From assembly GCA_023630585.1 (NCBI GenBank), contig CM042546.1, positions 9,902,810 to 9,966,809 on the forward strand: a stretch of DNA of 64,000 bases, given 5' to 3'. A program made the translations under genes and the position numbers. Under the pieces are notes generated by a model. It saw nothing but the letters and a program-made list of their open reading frames with translations. It had not been told where the DNA came from and did no database searches. Shown here one piece after another: positions 36,401 to 46,624 of the stretch. The stretch's first letter is position 1, and every line of letters starts with the position of its first letter. Source of the DNA: Cranoglanis bouderius (Eukaryota > Chordata > Actinopteri > Siluriformes > Cranoglanididae).

Positions 36401-39400
36401 GCAGAAGACTGGGATATGGCACATGATGTGGAGGCTTCTTGAAGACTTTATGTGTGTGATGATTTTATTGGCCAGGCTCTGATCACTGATCCTCTTCCTG
36501 AAGTACTCCTCTTTCTGAGGATCACTGAACCCTCGTACCTCTGTTACCTGGTCTACACACTCAGGAGGGATCTGATTGGCTGCTCCTGGTCGAGAGGTTA
36601 TCCAGAGGAGAGCAGACGGAAGCAGGTTCCCCTTGATGAGGTTTGTCAGCAGCACATCCACTGAGGCTGACTCTGTCACATCACACAATCTCTCATTCTT
36701 CTGGAAATTTAGAGGAAGTCTACACTCGTCCAGACCATCAAAGATCAACACCACTTTGTAGGAGTCACAGTCTATTAAGTCTAGTTTTCTCATTTCTGGG
36801 AAAAAGTGATGAAGAAGATTCATCAGACTGAGATTTTCCTGCTTCATCAGATTCAGCTCTCTAAAGGGAAGTGGAAACATGAAGGTGACGTCCTGATTTG
36901 CTTTTCCTTCAGCCCAGTCCAGAATGAACTTCTGCACAGAGACTGTTTTTCCAATTCCAGCAACTCCTTTAGTCAGCACACTTCTGATGGACTTGTCTTT
37001 AAAGAGCTCATTACATTTGATGGGTGTCTCCTGTGTTGCTGGTCTCCTGGACGCTGTCTCAATCTGTCTCACCTCATGTTCATTATTGACATCTCCACTC
37101 CAACCCTCTGTGATGTGGAGCTCTGTGTAGATCTCATTCAGAAGAGCTGAGCTTCCATGCTGTGAGATTCCTTCATTAATTCTTTTAAACTTCTCTCTCA
37201 GGTTGGATTTCAGCTTTTGCTGATACACAGAGGCCACAGACTCTAATAAACAAAGTAATAACATGTTTTAATGTAAAATCACTGAGCACAATATAAATTA
37301 AATATTGTTGTACATTACAGATTAATGTATAAAATGTGTTTAAGTCTGAACCAAACTTAAGTTGATAAAATAAAGCCATGACTCTCCTGTTCTCTAGTGT
37401 GTTAGCGAGATCTGTGTGCTTCATGTTCTTCAGGACGTCCAGTGTGATCTTCAGCGCTCCCTCTCTGACACTGTGCAGATCCTCCTCATCCTCCACCTCC
37501 CTCTCAGTGCATGCTGGGTAATCTGGACTCAGGAGCTTCCTAAACCACTTCAGCTCTTTCTTTATCAGAGTGATGACTTTGTGTTCCAGCTCCTGGTTAG
37601 AAACACACAGGAACAGATCTAAATATTAGAACGTTACACAGTGAGAGATGCTTTTATTTTATGAAAAGAGGAAAAATCTCTTTCGGTTACCACAGTTACA
37701 ACTGAAATTTTGTCTGATTACCCATAATGCTCCTGCACATGGATAACACTGTATACACACACCTCGAATATGGAGTCCAACTGGTTTCTGCTGATGTTTG
37801 ATTTCTTCTTTTGTGGTCTGTGAACAAATAAAACACATGATGTAATATGGACTATATGTTTTCATAGCTGCACAACACACACTAATAAATACAGAGACAG
37901 ATATTTAACACTATCCTCTTAACACAATACACTGAGTTCAGGATTTCCTCACTGACACTAACATGTTTAGAAACAAATGTTTGAATGAATGAATGAATAA
38001 AATAGTTGTATAGTCATTAATGTCGCAGGTGTAAATGTTGTTGTGTAGCACCACAGACCCTCCAGCTCAGGGACTGCAGGCTGAACTGAACTCTTAAAGC
38101 AGTTTTCCTCACTGCCAGTCCGAGAGCTGCAGCACTGCACAGTTTAGTGTTTTACTGCTTCAACACCTGATAAAGCTCATGAAGGGCTTCATAATGAGAC
38201 CAGTGAGTTTGATCAGGTGGAACACTGCTGTAAAACACTTCACTATACTGACCTCACATCAGGAGAACTGTCTCTGTCTCTGAAGTTAGTTGGGGGTTCC
38301 ATTGACCGGTCACTCTTCATGGACACACAGCTGGGTTCTGGTGAGTCTGATCTCTTTCCCTCCATCATTCTACAACACAGATATTATTACAGCCAGAAAT
38401 GTATGGAATTGTACATTCTAATATAATATGGATTGTATATGGATGATTGTGTATCAACTTTTAATGAGCACAGAATCTCTTAAACAATTTTCATCTATTA
38501 ATCAGCAAATTAAATAATACAGACAAATAAAAGGCAAGGTCTAGCATTTCAACCAACCATATTATGTCTAAAAGGTTCAGACATTTAAAAATCAAGTTAA
38601 GATGTGCAAAATACTTTTATTTACTTTTTATACTTTTACTGTGTACATATATATTTACAGGGTTCTTTGCAGCTCAACTGCTGCTTCTAACTGAGTCAGC
38701 ATTTGGTGGATATTCAATAATTTCATGTATAAACACAAACATTTTTATTCAGTAGCTCCAGGGCCATCTCTGAACATGTCGGGCCCCTAAGCATCTACTA
38801 ACTCAGGGGCCCCACCCCCACACCAATCACATTACTTACCATGTAAGAATGAACAGATTTAATACTTCATTATCTTTGATGAGGGAAAAACAGTTTGAAC
38901 AGGACACTAGACACTAACTAACTCTAGATCAGGGTCACATCGTCATTTCTGTTAGAGAAAAGAATAATAAAGTGCTAACAGAAACTATTAAAGTGTATCC
39001 ACTATTAGTTAATAACATTTATTATACGGATTATAATCAAAGTTTTTTTTGTTTTATTTTTATGAATGCATTCCTTTGTTTAATCACATTTTATTGGAGA
39101 GCAGCTGCTGTGATGAGGAACAGGATTAACCAATCAGGGTGATGCATTTTTCCTGTTTCTGTTTGAAAGCTATTATCCAGACAGCTACACTATAAACAGA
39201 GAGAGATGGAGGTGAGAGCCGCTGAAGTAGCTGCTGGAGTTTACTGCAAAATAAAACTAGATCATATTTGTATATTTCCTCATCCCACCGAAATTAATTT
39301 CTGGTTATGACACTGTCACTACAACACACGATGAGCTTCTGATCTGATGTTAGAGGTGAGTGTGACTTACATCAAGCTCAGCACACAGGTGTGATTTTAA

Positions 39401-40271
39401 CCCGTGTTTCAGACTGTGATCGAGCCAGCAGTGGTAGAAACCGGAGTGCACATATATACAGTGGTTTACAGTAACTACCCTTCAGATGGGGAAAAAGGCT
39501 GGATGGTGTGGAGATGTTGAGCAGTAGTGTACCGGTTCAGTTTTACTGTTTCCAAGTTTACATGGACCAAATGAAAGGAGACTGAAGGCTGGATTTGGCC
39601 CACAGGACTTGTGTTGGTCTGCATGTGTGCTCTAGATAGTAGATACCTAGTTAGCCACTATTTTCGCCCTTTTCAATTACATCAACAAGCAGAAGCAAAA
39701 AAAAAAAAAAAAAAAAAAGCAGTCAAATTTACTAAATCCAGTTAAATAGAATTTATTTCCTACTTTCGTCCATTTCTCCTCTTCCCGTTTTTTTATTTTG
39801 TGACACGAACAACTAATGATCACTGATTCTTCATGATCTTCTGTCATTACTTTAGTTACCTTTTCACAACACTAGGGGGCCCTTCATGGCTGTGATTACC
39901 TGTGATTACTTCTGATTACCTGTGATTACCTGTGATTACCTGTGATAACCTATAGCCTCGTGCCTACAGCTGAATCACAGTTGTGGTGATATTCAGTATA
40001 CCAGCACTGTTTCTCATGTGTTATTGTTTAAATATTTAATGTAGACTGTTTAATACAATCAAGATAAATATCTGTGTAAATGTAATCTGAGTGTAAATGT
40101 GTTCCTTCTGTTTTATGTTGGTGAGAAAAGAACTAAAACACCTCACTATACTGACCTCAGATCAGGAGAACTGTCTCTGTCTCTGTAGTTAGTTGGGGGT
40201 TCCATTGACCGGTCACTCTTCATGGACACACAGCTGGGTTCTGGTGAGTCTGATCTCTTTCCCTCCATCAT
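30621..40271 (-). CDS. NLRC3-like NACHT-LRR receptor (fish NLR-C type)
   Basis: Coding exons, right to left: 40271-40156, 38369-38253, 37817-37763, 37592-37388, 37242-35469, 33607-33434, 31485-31312, 31187-31011, 30633-30621. They total 2805 nt, 934 codons plus stop, and all phases agree. Order: two tandem repeats with PEPSCVSMKSDRSMEPP, a linker (SNISRNQLDSIFE), a helical domain (LIKKELKWFRKLLSPDYP and REGALKITLDVLKNM), FISNA (about residues 178-227), NACHT with Walker A GVAGIGKT (about 257-264) and Walker B LIFDGLDE (about 330-337), then three LRR exons (174, 174, 177 nt). No B30.2 exon was found; the gene ends in a four-codon exon. Family role: cytosolic ATP-dependent innate immune regulator; fish have many lineage-specific copies. 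Concern: the exon at 37592-37388 is followed by GG where GT is expected, so splicing there may be altered or the gene may be decaying. A Tc1 element occupies the intron between the first two LRR exons, 31486-33433. Confidence 0.85.
31011..31187 (-). CDS. NLR LRR exon 3 (177 nt)
   Basis: More diverged LRR exon: YNCRITGEGCAALASALRS, then HLRELNLNYNNPGESGVKL and KDPHCALETL. One codon longer than the other two. Donor GTGAGT at 31010-31005; a GT run follows at 30956-30994. Confidence 0.9.
31312..31485 (-). CDS. NLR LRR exon 2 (174 nt)
   Basis: Nearly identical to the exon at 33434-33607 (YKCKLTEESCRVLSSVL; RLRELNLSLNKLQDSGVKL). It also abuts a GT microsatellite (31276-31310) at its donor, so exon and microsatellite were duplicated together. 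Confidence 0.93.
31654..33053 (+). mobile_element. Tc1-like element, family C, copy 1
   Basis: Left tip CAGTGGGGGGAAAAGTATTT; TA flanks both ends (31652-31653 and 33054-33055). The right inverted repeat is truncated (ends ATTTCCCTCTCTG). The plus-strand transposase is nearly intact but shifts frame: 31953-32222 (TMAKTKELSKNVRDKIVDLH, HTH), 32153-32416 and 32448-33020 (TIPTVKHGGGNIMLWGCF, QHDNDPKHTAKATKEWF, NPIENLWRELKVR, stop). High similarity to the copy at 56294-57519 suggests recent activity of this family. Inserted in an NLR intron in opposite orientation. Confidence 0.95.
32020..33020 (+). pseudogene. Tc1 transposase, family C, lightly frameshifted
   Basis: Starts at about 32020 (MAKTKELSKNVRDKIVDLHK). 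Two small frame changes, near 32190 and 32410-32450, break an otherwise recognisable ~340-residue Tc1 transposase. The second Asp (QHDND) and last Glu (NPIEN) boxes are present; the WSDE box region is damaged. Confidence 0.9.
33378..33431. repeat. (GT)n microsatellite at NLR LRR exon donor
   Basis: GT run immediately next to the LRR exon donor; similar runs at 31276-31310 and 30956-30994 mark the other two LRR exons. Confidence 0.95.
33434..33607 (-). CDS. NLR LRR exon 1 (174 nt)
   Basis: Phase 2 to phase 2. Encodes LHLCKLTEESCRVLSSVL, then RLRELDLSDNNLQDSGVKL and LENPHCTLEILR, two leucine-rich repeat segments of ribonuclease-inhibitor type. The donor GTACAC runs straight into a (GT)n microsatellite at 33378-33431. 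Confidence 0.93.
34315..35090. mobile_element. Palindromic nonautonomous element with ~130-bp inverted ends
   Basis: GAAATAAGTCCTCTATAATA with TTGAGTTTGAGATTCCACTG and GTTACAGAGCTAG at 34338-34455 are inverted at 34990-35080 (CTAGCTCTGTAACCAGTGGA; ATAAATGACTTATTTC). It lies in the intron between the NACHT exon and the first LRR exon. An AAAAC-rich insert sits inside the left arm, and a separate hAT MITE (34650-34817) is nested inside. Confidence 0.78.
34650..34817. mobile_element. hAT-type MITE with perfect 8-bp target duplication
   Basis: 168-bp element starting CAGGGTTCTTCAAATCTG and ending with its inverse (CAGATTTGAAGAACCCTG, one base different inside), with inner inverted GCAGAGTTTAGCTCC. 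It is flanked by direct ATCTATCA repeats at 34642-34649 and 34818-34825. An 8-bp duplication is characteristic of hAT transposition. Confidence 0.9.
35469..37242 (-). CDS. NLR FISNA-NACHT exon
   Basis: Single 1774-nt exon open throughout. Acceptor TTATTAG at 37243-37244 and donor GTGAGT at 35468-35463. It begins SVASVYQQKLKSNLREKF (start of FISNA, KRINEGISQHGSSALLNEIY), carries ETPIKCNELFKD ahead of the P-loop GVAGIGKTVSVQKF, Walker B VVLIFDGLDECRLPL, and the WITSRPGAANQIP sensor region. Helical NACHT-associated segments such as FSFVHLSVQEFLAALY follow; the exon ends LKLLPVVKASRKAE. All motifs expected for a working nucleotide-binding module are present. Confidence 0.93.
37388..37592 (-). CDS. 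NLR helical linker exon with abnormal donor
   Basis: Acceptor CCAG at 37596-37593. Encodes ELEHKVITLIKKELKWFRK, LLSPDYPACTEREVEDEEDL and REGALKITLDVLKNMKHTDL, ending ANTLEN. Phase 1 is needed to join the NACHT exon, which fixes the expected donor at 37387-37386, where the minus strand reads GG. The nearest alternatives in phase are weak. Confidence 0.75.
38253..38369 (-). CDS. NLR N-terminal repeat exon, copy 2
   Basis: Same 117-nt length and phase as copy 1, differing at a few codons (NFRDRD for NYRDRD, PDVR for PDLR). The intron sequence on both sides is also shared with copy 1 (CACTATACTGACCTCA side; CTACAACACAGATATTATTA side), so a genomic tandem duplication produced it. Confidence 0.8.
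39893..39955. repeat. 11-bp minisatellite CTGTGATTAC(C)
   Basis: Five to six units of CTGTGATTACC in the intron between the two N-terminal NLR exons. Confidence 0.8.
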
Positions 40272-40272
40272 T
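40156..40272 (-). CDS. NLR N-terminal repeat exon, copy 1 (probable start exon)
   Basis: 117 nt, phase 2 to phase 2. Contains ATGATGGAG right after the acceptor (start set at 40271-40269), then KRSDSPEPSCVSMKSDRSME and PPTNYRDRDSSPDLR. The PSCVSMKSD motif is the hallmark of short tandem N-terminal exons in fish NLRC3-like proteins. The flanks are also duplicated with copy 2 at 38253-38369. Confidence 0.8.
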
Positions 40273-40664
40273 CTACAACACAGATATTATTACAGACAGA
40301 AATTAAACGAATTGTACATTATAATATAATATGGACTGTATACAGATGATTGTATGTCAACTTTGAATTCGAACCTCTTATACATTCTTAGTCTAATAAT
40401 CAGCAAGTAACATAAGATTTCTGTATAATAATAAAACAAACAAAGCCAAAACAAAAGTGCTGTGGAAACATAATGGAGGGTGAGAAAAGGAAAGTTAAAT
40501 TCTATTCTATGATTTACTGATAAACATAAATTCCAGGTTAAAAGTGAAATATGTGTAAATATGTGTACGTCCTATAAAAAGCCGACAATACAACACTAAG
40601 GAACATTTCAGATGAAAAAAAGTTTCAGATGATCCATCTGTCTACATTCTGATTAGCTCATAGC

Positions 40665-40785
40665 AGGGAAGTGGAAGCTCAGTGGTTAAACTATTGGACT
40701 TTTGACTGGAAGGTCATGAGTTCAAATCCCAGCTCCTCCAAGCTACCACTGCTGGGCCCTTAACCCTCCCTTAACCCTCATATCT
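40665..40785 (+). repeat. tRNA-derived SINE
   Basis: A-box-like GTGGAAGCTCAGTGGTTAAA and B-box GGTCATGAGTTCAAATCCCA at the proper spacing, followed by AAGCTACCACTGCTGGGCCC and TTAACCCTC. This is the standard head of tRNA-related SINEs in fish. It is not a functional tRNA because the acceptor stem and 3' part do not fold. Confidence 0.82.
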
Positions 40786-40910
40786 GTGAGTTGAGGATCT
40801 CTGTGGGTTGAGGATCTCTGTGAGTTGAGGATCTCTGTGAGTGGAGGATATCTGTGAGTGGAGGATCTCTGTGAGTTGAGGATCTCTGTGACTCTCCTGG
40901 TGACTGTAGC
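40786..40910. repeat. 18-bp minisatellite in SINE tail
   Basis: About seven units of GTTGAGGATCTCTGTGAG start right where the SINE body ends, suggesting expansion of the SINE tail. Confidence 0.85.
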
Positions 40911-41944
40911 AGCTGCAGAGAGGAGCTTTTCAAATCTCATGCTAATTAAAACATACCATGGCCCAAGAGCATCTCACTGGACTCACAGTGATCAGCATCA
41001 ATCATGATGTGTCTCTAAATTTGGCTTTTGATGAGATCATTGATGACTTTCAGAAGTTCAGATGTATGCAGTTTTGAAACTATTTTAAAATTCAGAACAG
41101 ATTCTCAAATTTTTACACAAAAAGTGTCATTTTATTTTTTAATATTTTTTTTTACCTAAACGTGAATAACCTCACAGTGTTGCACTGTAATGTGCTGGAA
41201 TGTATCATGAATCTATAGTTTATTCCACTTTTTTGTCCTTTTGTATGTTGTGTCATTCTTGTGTGATTTTTTTTTTAAACAGTCAGAAGGTAATCTGAAA
41301 CGGGCTGTTACTCAGATTTGTTATTTGTAATTTAATATCACCACGTATTTACTTCATATTTATGCTAACGTTTATCATTATTTATGTTGTATAATAATAA
41401 ATTTGATTTCATTTGGTAAAATAAGTGTTTAATTTTTTTTATTTTTTTTGCGGTGGTGGTGTGTGTTGGGGAAAACCTGCCTGGAACTGCCCAGGAGTTT
41501 AGTGGAAATGTGACAGGAAGTAACTAAATGTTAGTTGTTTAAACTTAGTATGGCGCTGTCGCTGTTTATACACACACATGGGCATAATAAATAACAAATA
41601 TTTCTACTAAATCGAGCAGTGTAAGTTCCTTTGGCGTGTGGTATTCGTGTTGCACAATGATGAATCATGTGCTACATATTTCTTTTTAACCACTGCATAT
41701 TTCCATTGATGAATAATTAGCCAGATGTGATGGTGATATCAGCCTGCAGTCCCACACAAACCTGCACTTATTTTCAAACTTTTATTTTTATTACAGATGT
41801 GTTATCTGAGTCCTTCACATTACAATAAGATGGTGAATTTTTAATGTTGGATTGGGATTTGCATGGATTACACACTGTATGTCTGGATCAGGCAGCGCTG
41901 CATGTTACATAATGGTTTCTTTTACTATGTTGACCCTAAATATT

Positions 41945-42030
41945 AATATTCAATTCAGTTTTATTTGTATAGCGCTTTTAACAATGGACATTGTCCCAAA
42001 GCAGCTTTACAGAAATATATAAATTCAGGA
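41945..42030. repeat. Dispersed fish repeat (TTTTATTTGTATAGCGCTTTT)
   Basis: CAATTCAGTTTTATTTGTAT and AGCGCTTTTAACAATGGACA, then CAAAGCAGCTTTACAGAAAT, is a phrase shared by very many fish retroelement tails. No more of the parent element is recognisable here. Confidence 0.7.
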
Positions 42031-43163
42031 TATAGATTTTAAATGTATGAATTTATCCCTAATGAGCAGCCAGAGGTGACAGCCTCTAATAGAAATATTG
42101 TAGAATAGAGCACATTTTCATTTTATAAATACAATGACTGAGTGATAACAGGCTGCTATAATAACTTAAATAGTCCTGCAGCAGTTTAAGTTAGTAGTGT
42201 AGGGGGGAAAAGTGTAACCCTGCCATTTTTATATTACTGTATATAATTCAATAGAAAAGGGAGAGAACTGAAACAAAATCATCCATAATATACAAATATA
42301 TATTATATACTGTGTGCTATGTTTATACAATATAACATACAAGTACAGAATCATAAACTGCATAGTAAGCCAGTTAAGAGCAAGAAGAGATAAAACCCAA
42401 TTAGACGAAGGTCAGAACAAAAACATTAGCCTTGACATTCTTTTACATTTTTAAAAAATAAATAAATAAATAAAAGAATAAACAGATAAATATATACAAT
42501 TTAAATAATAAATAAAATCATTGTTAGGACCTGTCTGTGAAATGATGTGATAAATAAACAAGACGGGACTGAATCAGGAAAGGAGAATTGAGAGATTTTA
42601 GGTAAATGAAGAGGTGTTTAATGCCTCCTCAATCCCCATATTAAATATTCAGTACACTTTGTCTCAGAGCTGTGCCACTGTCCTTGTATTTCAAGTTTAC
42701 CTTCCCATATAGTCCTTGAGAGTAAATGATTATGGCTTATAAATATGAATAAATATGAATATGATGAAGTTCCATAGAATTACTTTACTGTGTTTAGTTA
42801 ATCCGAGCGTTAAATTCGTCCATTTTGTTGACCAGTGACTGGACATTTGTGAGAATAATAAGAAGAGGGGGACTGAAGCACCTTTTCCGACTTCTGCACA
42901 GAATCCCGGTGCATCTGATTGTTCAGCGCTTCCTCCTCCTACACCGATGCGACTGGAAACTAGAGAGGCGCATGCGCAGAGGAGGGACTCGCTCTCAAAG
43001 TCCGTTCTGAGCGATGATCTGATGTCTAATAGTGTTTGGTAATATTGTACGATCCAACATCAGTGTGTTAAATCAAACCCTGGATCAGTACAGAGTTCAC
43101 TTACAGAGACCCGCCATTATCACATCTTAAAACTAAACTTTAAAACTTCACTAAAATCTAAAT

Positions 43164-43628
43164 TACGGTGACCAGGAGGGGACATGTTCCTGTTCACTTA
43201 GTTTTGTCGTGGGAACGTCATATTAACTCGTGGGAACGTGATAATATGTCGAGGCCACTAGATCATTTTGTCCAGGTAACGACATCCTTATGTCGTGGTC
43301 ACGACTTCTTATGCTGAAGATCCCATTAAACTTAAGAATGCGCCTCAGGTGTCTTTCACTTATAACGTGCCCATGTCTTAATGCCAGAGACCGCACTATA
43401 TCTTTATATGACATTCCTAATTCAAAGTAAAATGTGATTTCATCAGTCATCTCCATCTCCATCTCATGCCGACTGCAGTAGCATATAGTTACAGTGACGG
43501 ATGTCGTTCCCTCAACATAAGAACATCGGATGGCCACGACATAAGGATGTCGTTACCTCGACAAAATGATCCTGTGACCACGACAAAACTAAATGAACCG
43601 AACATGTCCTCTCCCGGTCACCGTAAAA
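43164..43628. mobile_element. ~460-bp nonautonomous element with CGGTGACC ends and transposase N-terminal fragment
   Basis: TTACGGTGACCAGGAGGGGA at the left is inverted at the right (AACATGTCCTCTCCCGGTCA CCGTAA), and inner blocks around GACATCCTTATGTCG and GACAAAATGATC are also inverted, giving arms of about 130 bp. The centre holds a minus-strand reading frame with an HTH-like segment (see separate entry). AAATT flanks both sides, a possible target duplication. Confidence 0.78.
43320..43470 (-). pseudogene. Helix-turn-helix fragment of a DDE-transposase/integrase protein
   Basis: The minus frame reads MTDEITFYFELGMSYKDIVR followed by SLALRHGHVISERHLRRILK. This matches the N-terminal pattern (YFxLGxSYKxI...LxxxHGxxISxRxLxRIL) of fish integrase-core-domain proteins related to IS3EU-type transposons. 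No catalytic core follows, so only the DNA-binding head is kept between the inverted ends. Confidence 0.6.
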
Positions 43629-43763
43629 TTCTGACCTATTGTCTCATATACATCTTTTGATCTGAAACCCAAAAGTCTTGTGTTTAGCAAAAACAATAGA
43701 ATTAGCCTTACTGTCCCAATACTTTCAGTGGCTTAAATTAAAGATTTAGATTTAGATACTCAC

Positions 43764-43835
43764 TGTGTTTTTACTCCTGAAAAGTTTAAAGTTATTTTCC
43801 ACAAAACGGAGCTGCTGTGTCTGACGACAGGGAAG
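43764..43835 (-). other. Candidate 5' noncoding exon of the NLR gene
   Basis: The minus strand reads CAGCTCCGTTTTGTGGAAAA, then TTCAGGAGTAAAAACACA before a good donor GTGAGT at 43763-43758. No ATG in frame. A TATA-like ATTTATATACG lies upstream at about 43902-43912 on the minus strand, beyond a CA microsatellite. Weak inference. Confidence 0.35.
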
Positions 43836-43964
43836 GACACACACACACACACACACACACCCTCACGCACACACACACACACACACACACACTACTGATC
43901 GCGTATATAAATACTGAAGCTAGTAGCAGTGTTACACATCAAACACTATTTATTTTTAATGAAG

Positions 43965-44652
43965 TAAAGTAAAATACATATAATATAATAAACATCTGAT
44001 TTAACCCTCTGAGGTCGGAGAGGAAGCTGGCTGATGGTGCTGGTGGTCTCACAGTGGGATGTTTGTCTAAATTTCATTCACTTTAAACACAATTAGCACT
44101 AAATGTTCTACAGGGTTTTTCAGTACAAACTCAGCTACAGTAATAAACAAACAGGACGTAGATCAGGTTCATGTGCAGGTTCTTAATCTGGTATAAAAAC
44201 ACAGACAGAACTCCTGTAAAAACACACCTTGTTTTTAGAGAAACTGTGGCCAGGTCACATGACTGCTACAAACAAATCCAGTCTGATCTGAAGGACAGAA
44301 GCAGGATTCAGAGTTCAGGAAGTTCATTATCATATTATTTACATTGACATTTCCATGCAGGTGTTTGCAGATCATTTTATCCTGAGCAAGACAGAAGAAG
44401 CGAAAGTAACTGCAGTGATGTGTAACCTGAAATATGAGAGCATGAGAGCTGGAAAATAGGAAGTAATAAAAACAATAAATGTGACAGTCAGTAGAGAGAA
44501 AATAAAAATAATGAATGTTTATCTGATAGAATGTACAGGAAGGATGGAAACACAGGGTTGTTCGGAGTGTAAAGCTCAGAAACCAGGACACTGAAGCAGT
44601 GAAATGTGGCTTTAGGAGCAGCTCAGATCTCAGAGAATGAAGTTAAAGACAT

Positions 44653-44705
<53 letters not shown>
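43965..44705. repeat. Long duplicated block, copy 1
   Basis: About 740 bp that is nearly identical to 46625-47380, including AACCCTCTGAGGTCGGAGAG, GAAGCTGGCTGATGGTGCTG and the trailing (GT)n run at 44652-44704. Only a few single-base differences were seen. The 118-codon minus-strand frame in it is the same in both copies but shows no recognisable protein. Confidence 0.92.
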
Positions 44706-44707
<2 letters not shown>

Positions 44708-44989
44708 AGTTCTGTAGTTTATCCAGTTCACACCACAGAGCAACAGTATACTTCATTTTTATCAAAAATACCAAAGTTCCTCATGCAACAGAAATAAACT
44801 GTGAAAAATAACATGTAATAAATACACCAATGACAATACATGCATATTTCCGCAATGGCAGCAGGGCGTGGCCGAGTAACAGCTGGGGATGGAGAGGAGC
44901 CGGGTGGAACCGGCAGGTAGCATATTGATTATCCTCACTGGTGTCTTATTACCTCCAGTCTACTGATATGTGTTGGTTTGTGCTTTCAG

Positions 44990-44995
<6 letters not shown>

Positions 44996-45042
<47 letters not shown>
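44996..45042. repeat. (GA)n microsatellite
   Basis: GA run following GGATGAGAGAGAG, at the end of a dispersed-repeat-like stretch starting GGCGTGGCCGAGTAACAGCT. Confidence 0.95.
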
Positions 45043-45049
<7 letters not shown>

Positions 45050-45378
45050 GGCAGAGTGTGCAACACAGACACATGCACTAAAAAAACAATAGAAACCATT
45101 ACAGAAATTCTAATGGTTTCCACTACAAATACAGTTAATAGTTGAACAGTTGGCTGTGGATGATGGCTCTGTTACTGACTGACCCCCTGTCATATCTGAT
45201 CACACCCCATTTGGACCTACAGAACAAACTCATCCACACAGTACACTACACTGGACAGATGTTTAAAATGGGATTCACCAGCTCTGAAATCAATATGGCC
45301 AAGCAAAGCACTACAGCTCTATTCACAGCATTAATCATCACCAAGAAATCAAAAAACACCATAATGTTTGGTGGGGAA

Positions 45379-45379
<1 letters not shown>

Positions 45380-45459
<80 letters not shown>
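45380..45459. repeat. (CA)n microsatellite
   Basis: About 80 bp of CA next to the stray NLR exon copy, in the donor position on the minus strand. Confidence 0.96.
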
Positions 45460-45460
<1 letters not shown>

Positions 45461-45513
45461 TGAATATGGAGTCCAGCTGGTTTCTGCTGATGTTTGATTG
45501 CCTCTTTTGTGGT
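45459..45513 (-). CDS. Stray copy of the NLR linker exon (55 nt)
   Basis: A close copy of the exon at 37763-37817, same length, with intact acceptor (CACAG) and donor (GTGTGT inside the microsatellite). Encodes PQKRQSNISRNQLDSIFK. The intron 3' to it (to about 45590) also matches 37818-37900. Adjacent NLR exons are missing, so this is a relic of a second NLR copy or an alternative exon. Confidence 0.7.
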
Positions 45514-46303
45514 CTGTGAGCAAATAAAACACATGATGTAATATGGACTATATGTTTTCATAGCTGCACAACACACACTAATAAATACAGTAAATACTAA
45601 TAAAAACTTTAACTGTGTGTTAAAGTTTCATAGAAATAAAGTTTAAAGTGTAAATAAGAGCTAAAATATATAGACTTGATATATACACTGTAATATACAC
45701 AATACACAAGGGTTTAACAGCATCGTCCAGCAGGAGGCGCTGTTCTGTTTTGTAGATAATATCAAAGTGTAGTTTTATTTATTTATTTATTTATTTATTT
45801 ATTTTTCTCATCAATACAAATAAGTGTACACATCTTTATACCAGGGTTTAGAATTCCACACACACATTTTAAGTCAGTGTAATGTGTTGTGATTTAATCT
45901 CGGCTCTGGATTGTCACGGATTAATTGGGTCTGTTCTGAGACTCTGTGCTACGATGTGAGAAATGAGAGCAGCTCCTTCCCGAGGGGATGGATACCGTCC
46001 CGCCCTGATAAATACTGATTTATTGTAAACACATTTCATACTAATTAATACATTAGACTGTTTATAGCATATTGCTAGATCAGTCTTTATCATGTTTGCT
46101 TTAGTGTGAAGAAAAAAAAACTTGATGCTGATGGAAAAGGAATAAAAGAAATAAGAACACAACAATCAGCCATTAAAAACAGATTAATGCCTTTTTCTGG
46201 GAGTCATAAAGTCTGTAAATATTTAAGGAGTAAATATTAGTAATGTAGTGTTTGTTTGTAAATGTGAAGCACCTCGTGGGTTGTACCTCACTCACACGCT
46301 CAC

Positions 46304-46376
46304 TTATGTTTAACTGGATCTCCAAGATTTTGGGGCCTTTAAAATCAATCCACTCCCAAAAGCTGATGTAGCTTCT
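46304..46376 (-). CDS. Candidate exon, unknown protein
   Basis: Bounded by a good acceptor (TTATTCCACAG) and donor (GTGAGC). Encodes RSYISFWEWIDFKGPKILEI QLNI in phase 0. The composition looks coding but I cannot name a family or find flanking exons. Confidence 0.35.
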
Positions 46377-46624
46377 CTGTGGAATAAAAACATGAGTTTC
46401 AGGGTTTAGTTAGGAAGCTAATAGCAGTGTTACACATCAGACACTGTGTGTTTCTTTAAATACTTTATCATGATAAGTTTATAAACTAAACTCATAAAGA
46501 ATTAGGTCATTATTGCAGTATGAACATTTAATATTTGTACATTCACATTATTAATAAATGTATATCATGTAAGATTAATATTATAAAGATACATCTTGAC
46601 TTGTTTTTAAATATTATTGCTATC

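Noticed and set aside
40665..40760. Possible tRNA gene
   Set aside because: A and B boxes are present but the cloverleaf stems do not pair; it is the head of a tRNA-derived SINE.
45349..45576. Long VCVC/HTHT open frames over CA/GT repeats throughout the window
   Set aside because: They are translations of dinucleotide microsatellites without splice or start context and are not genes.
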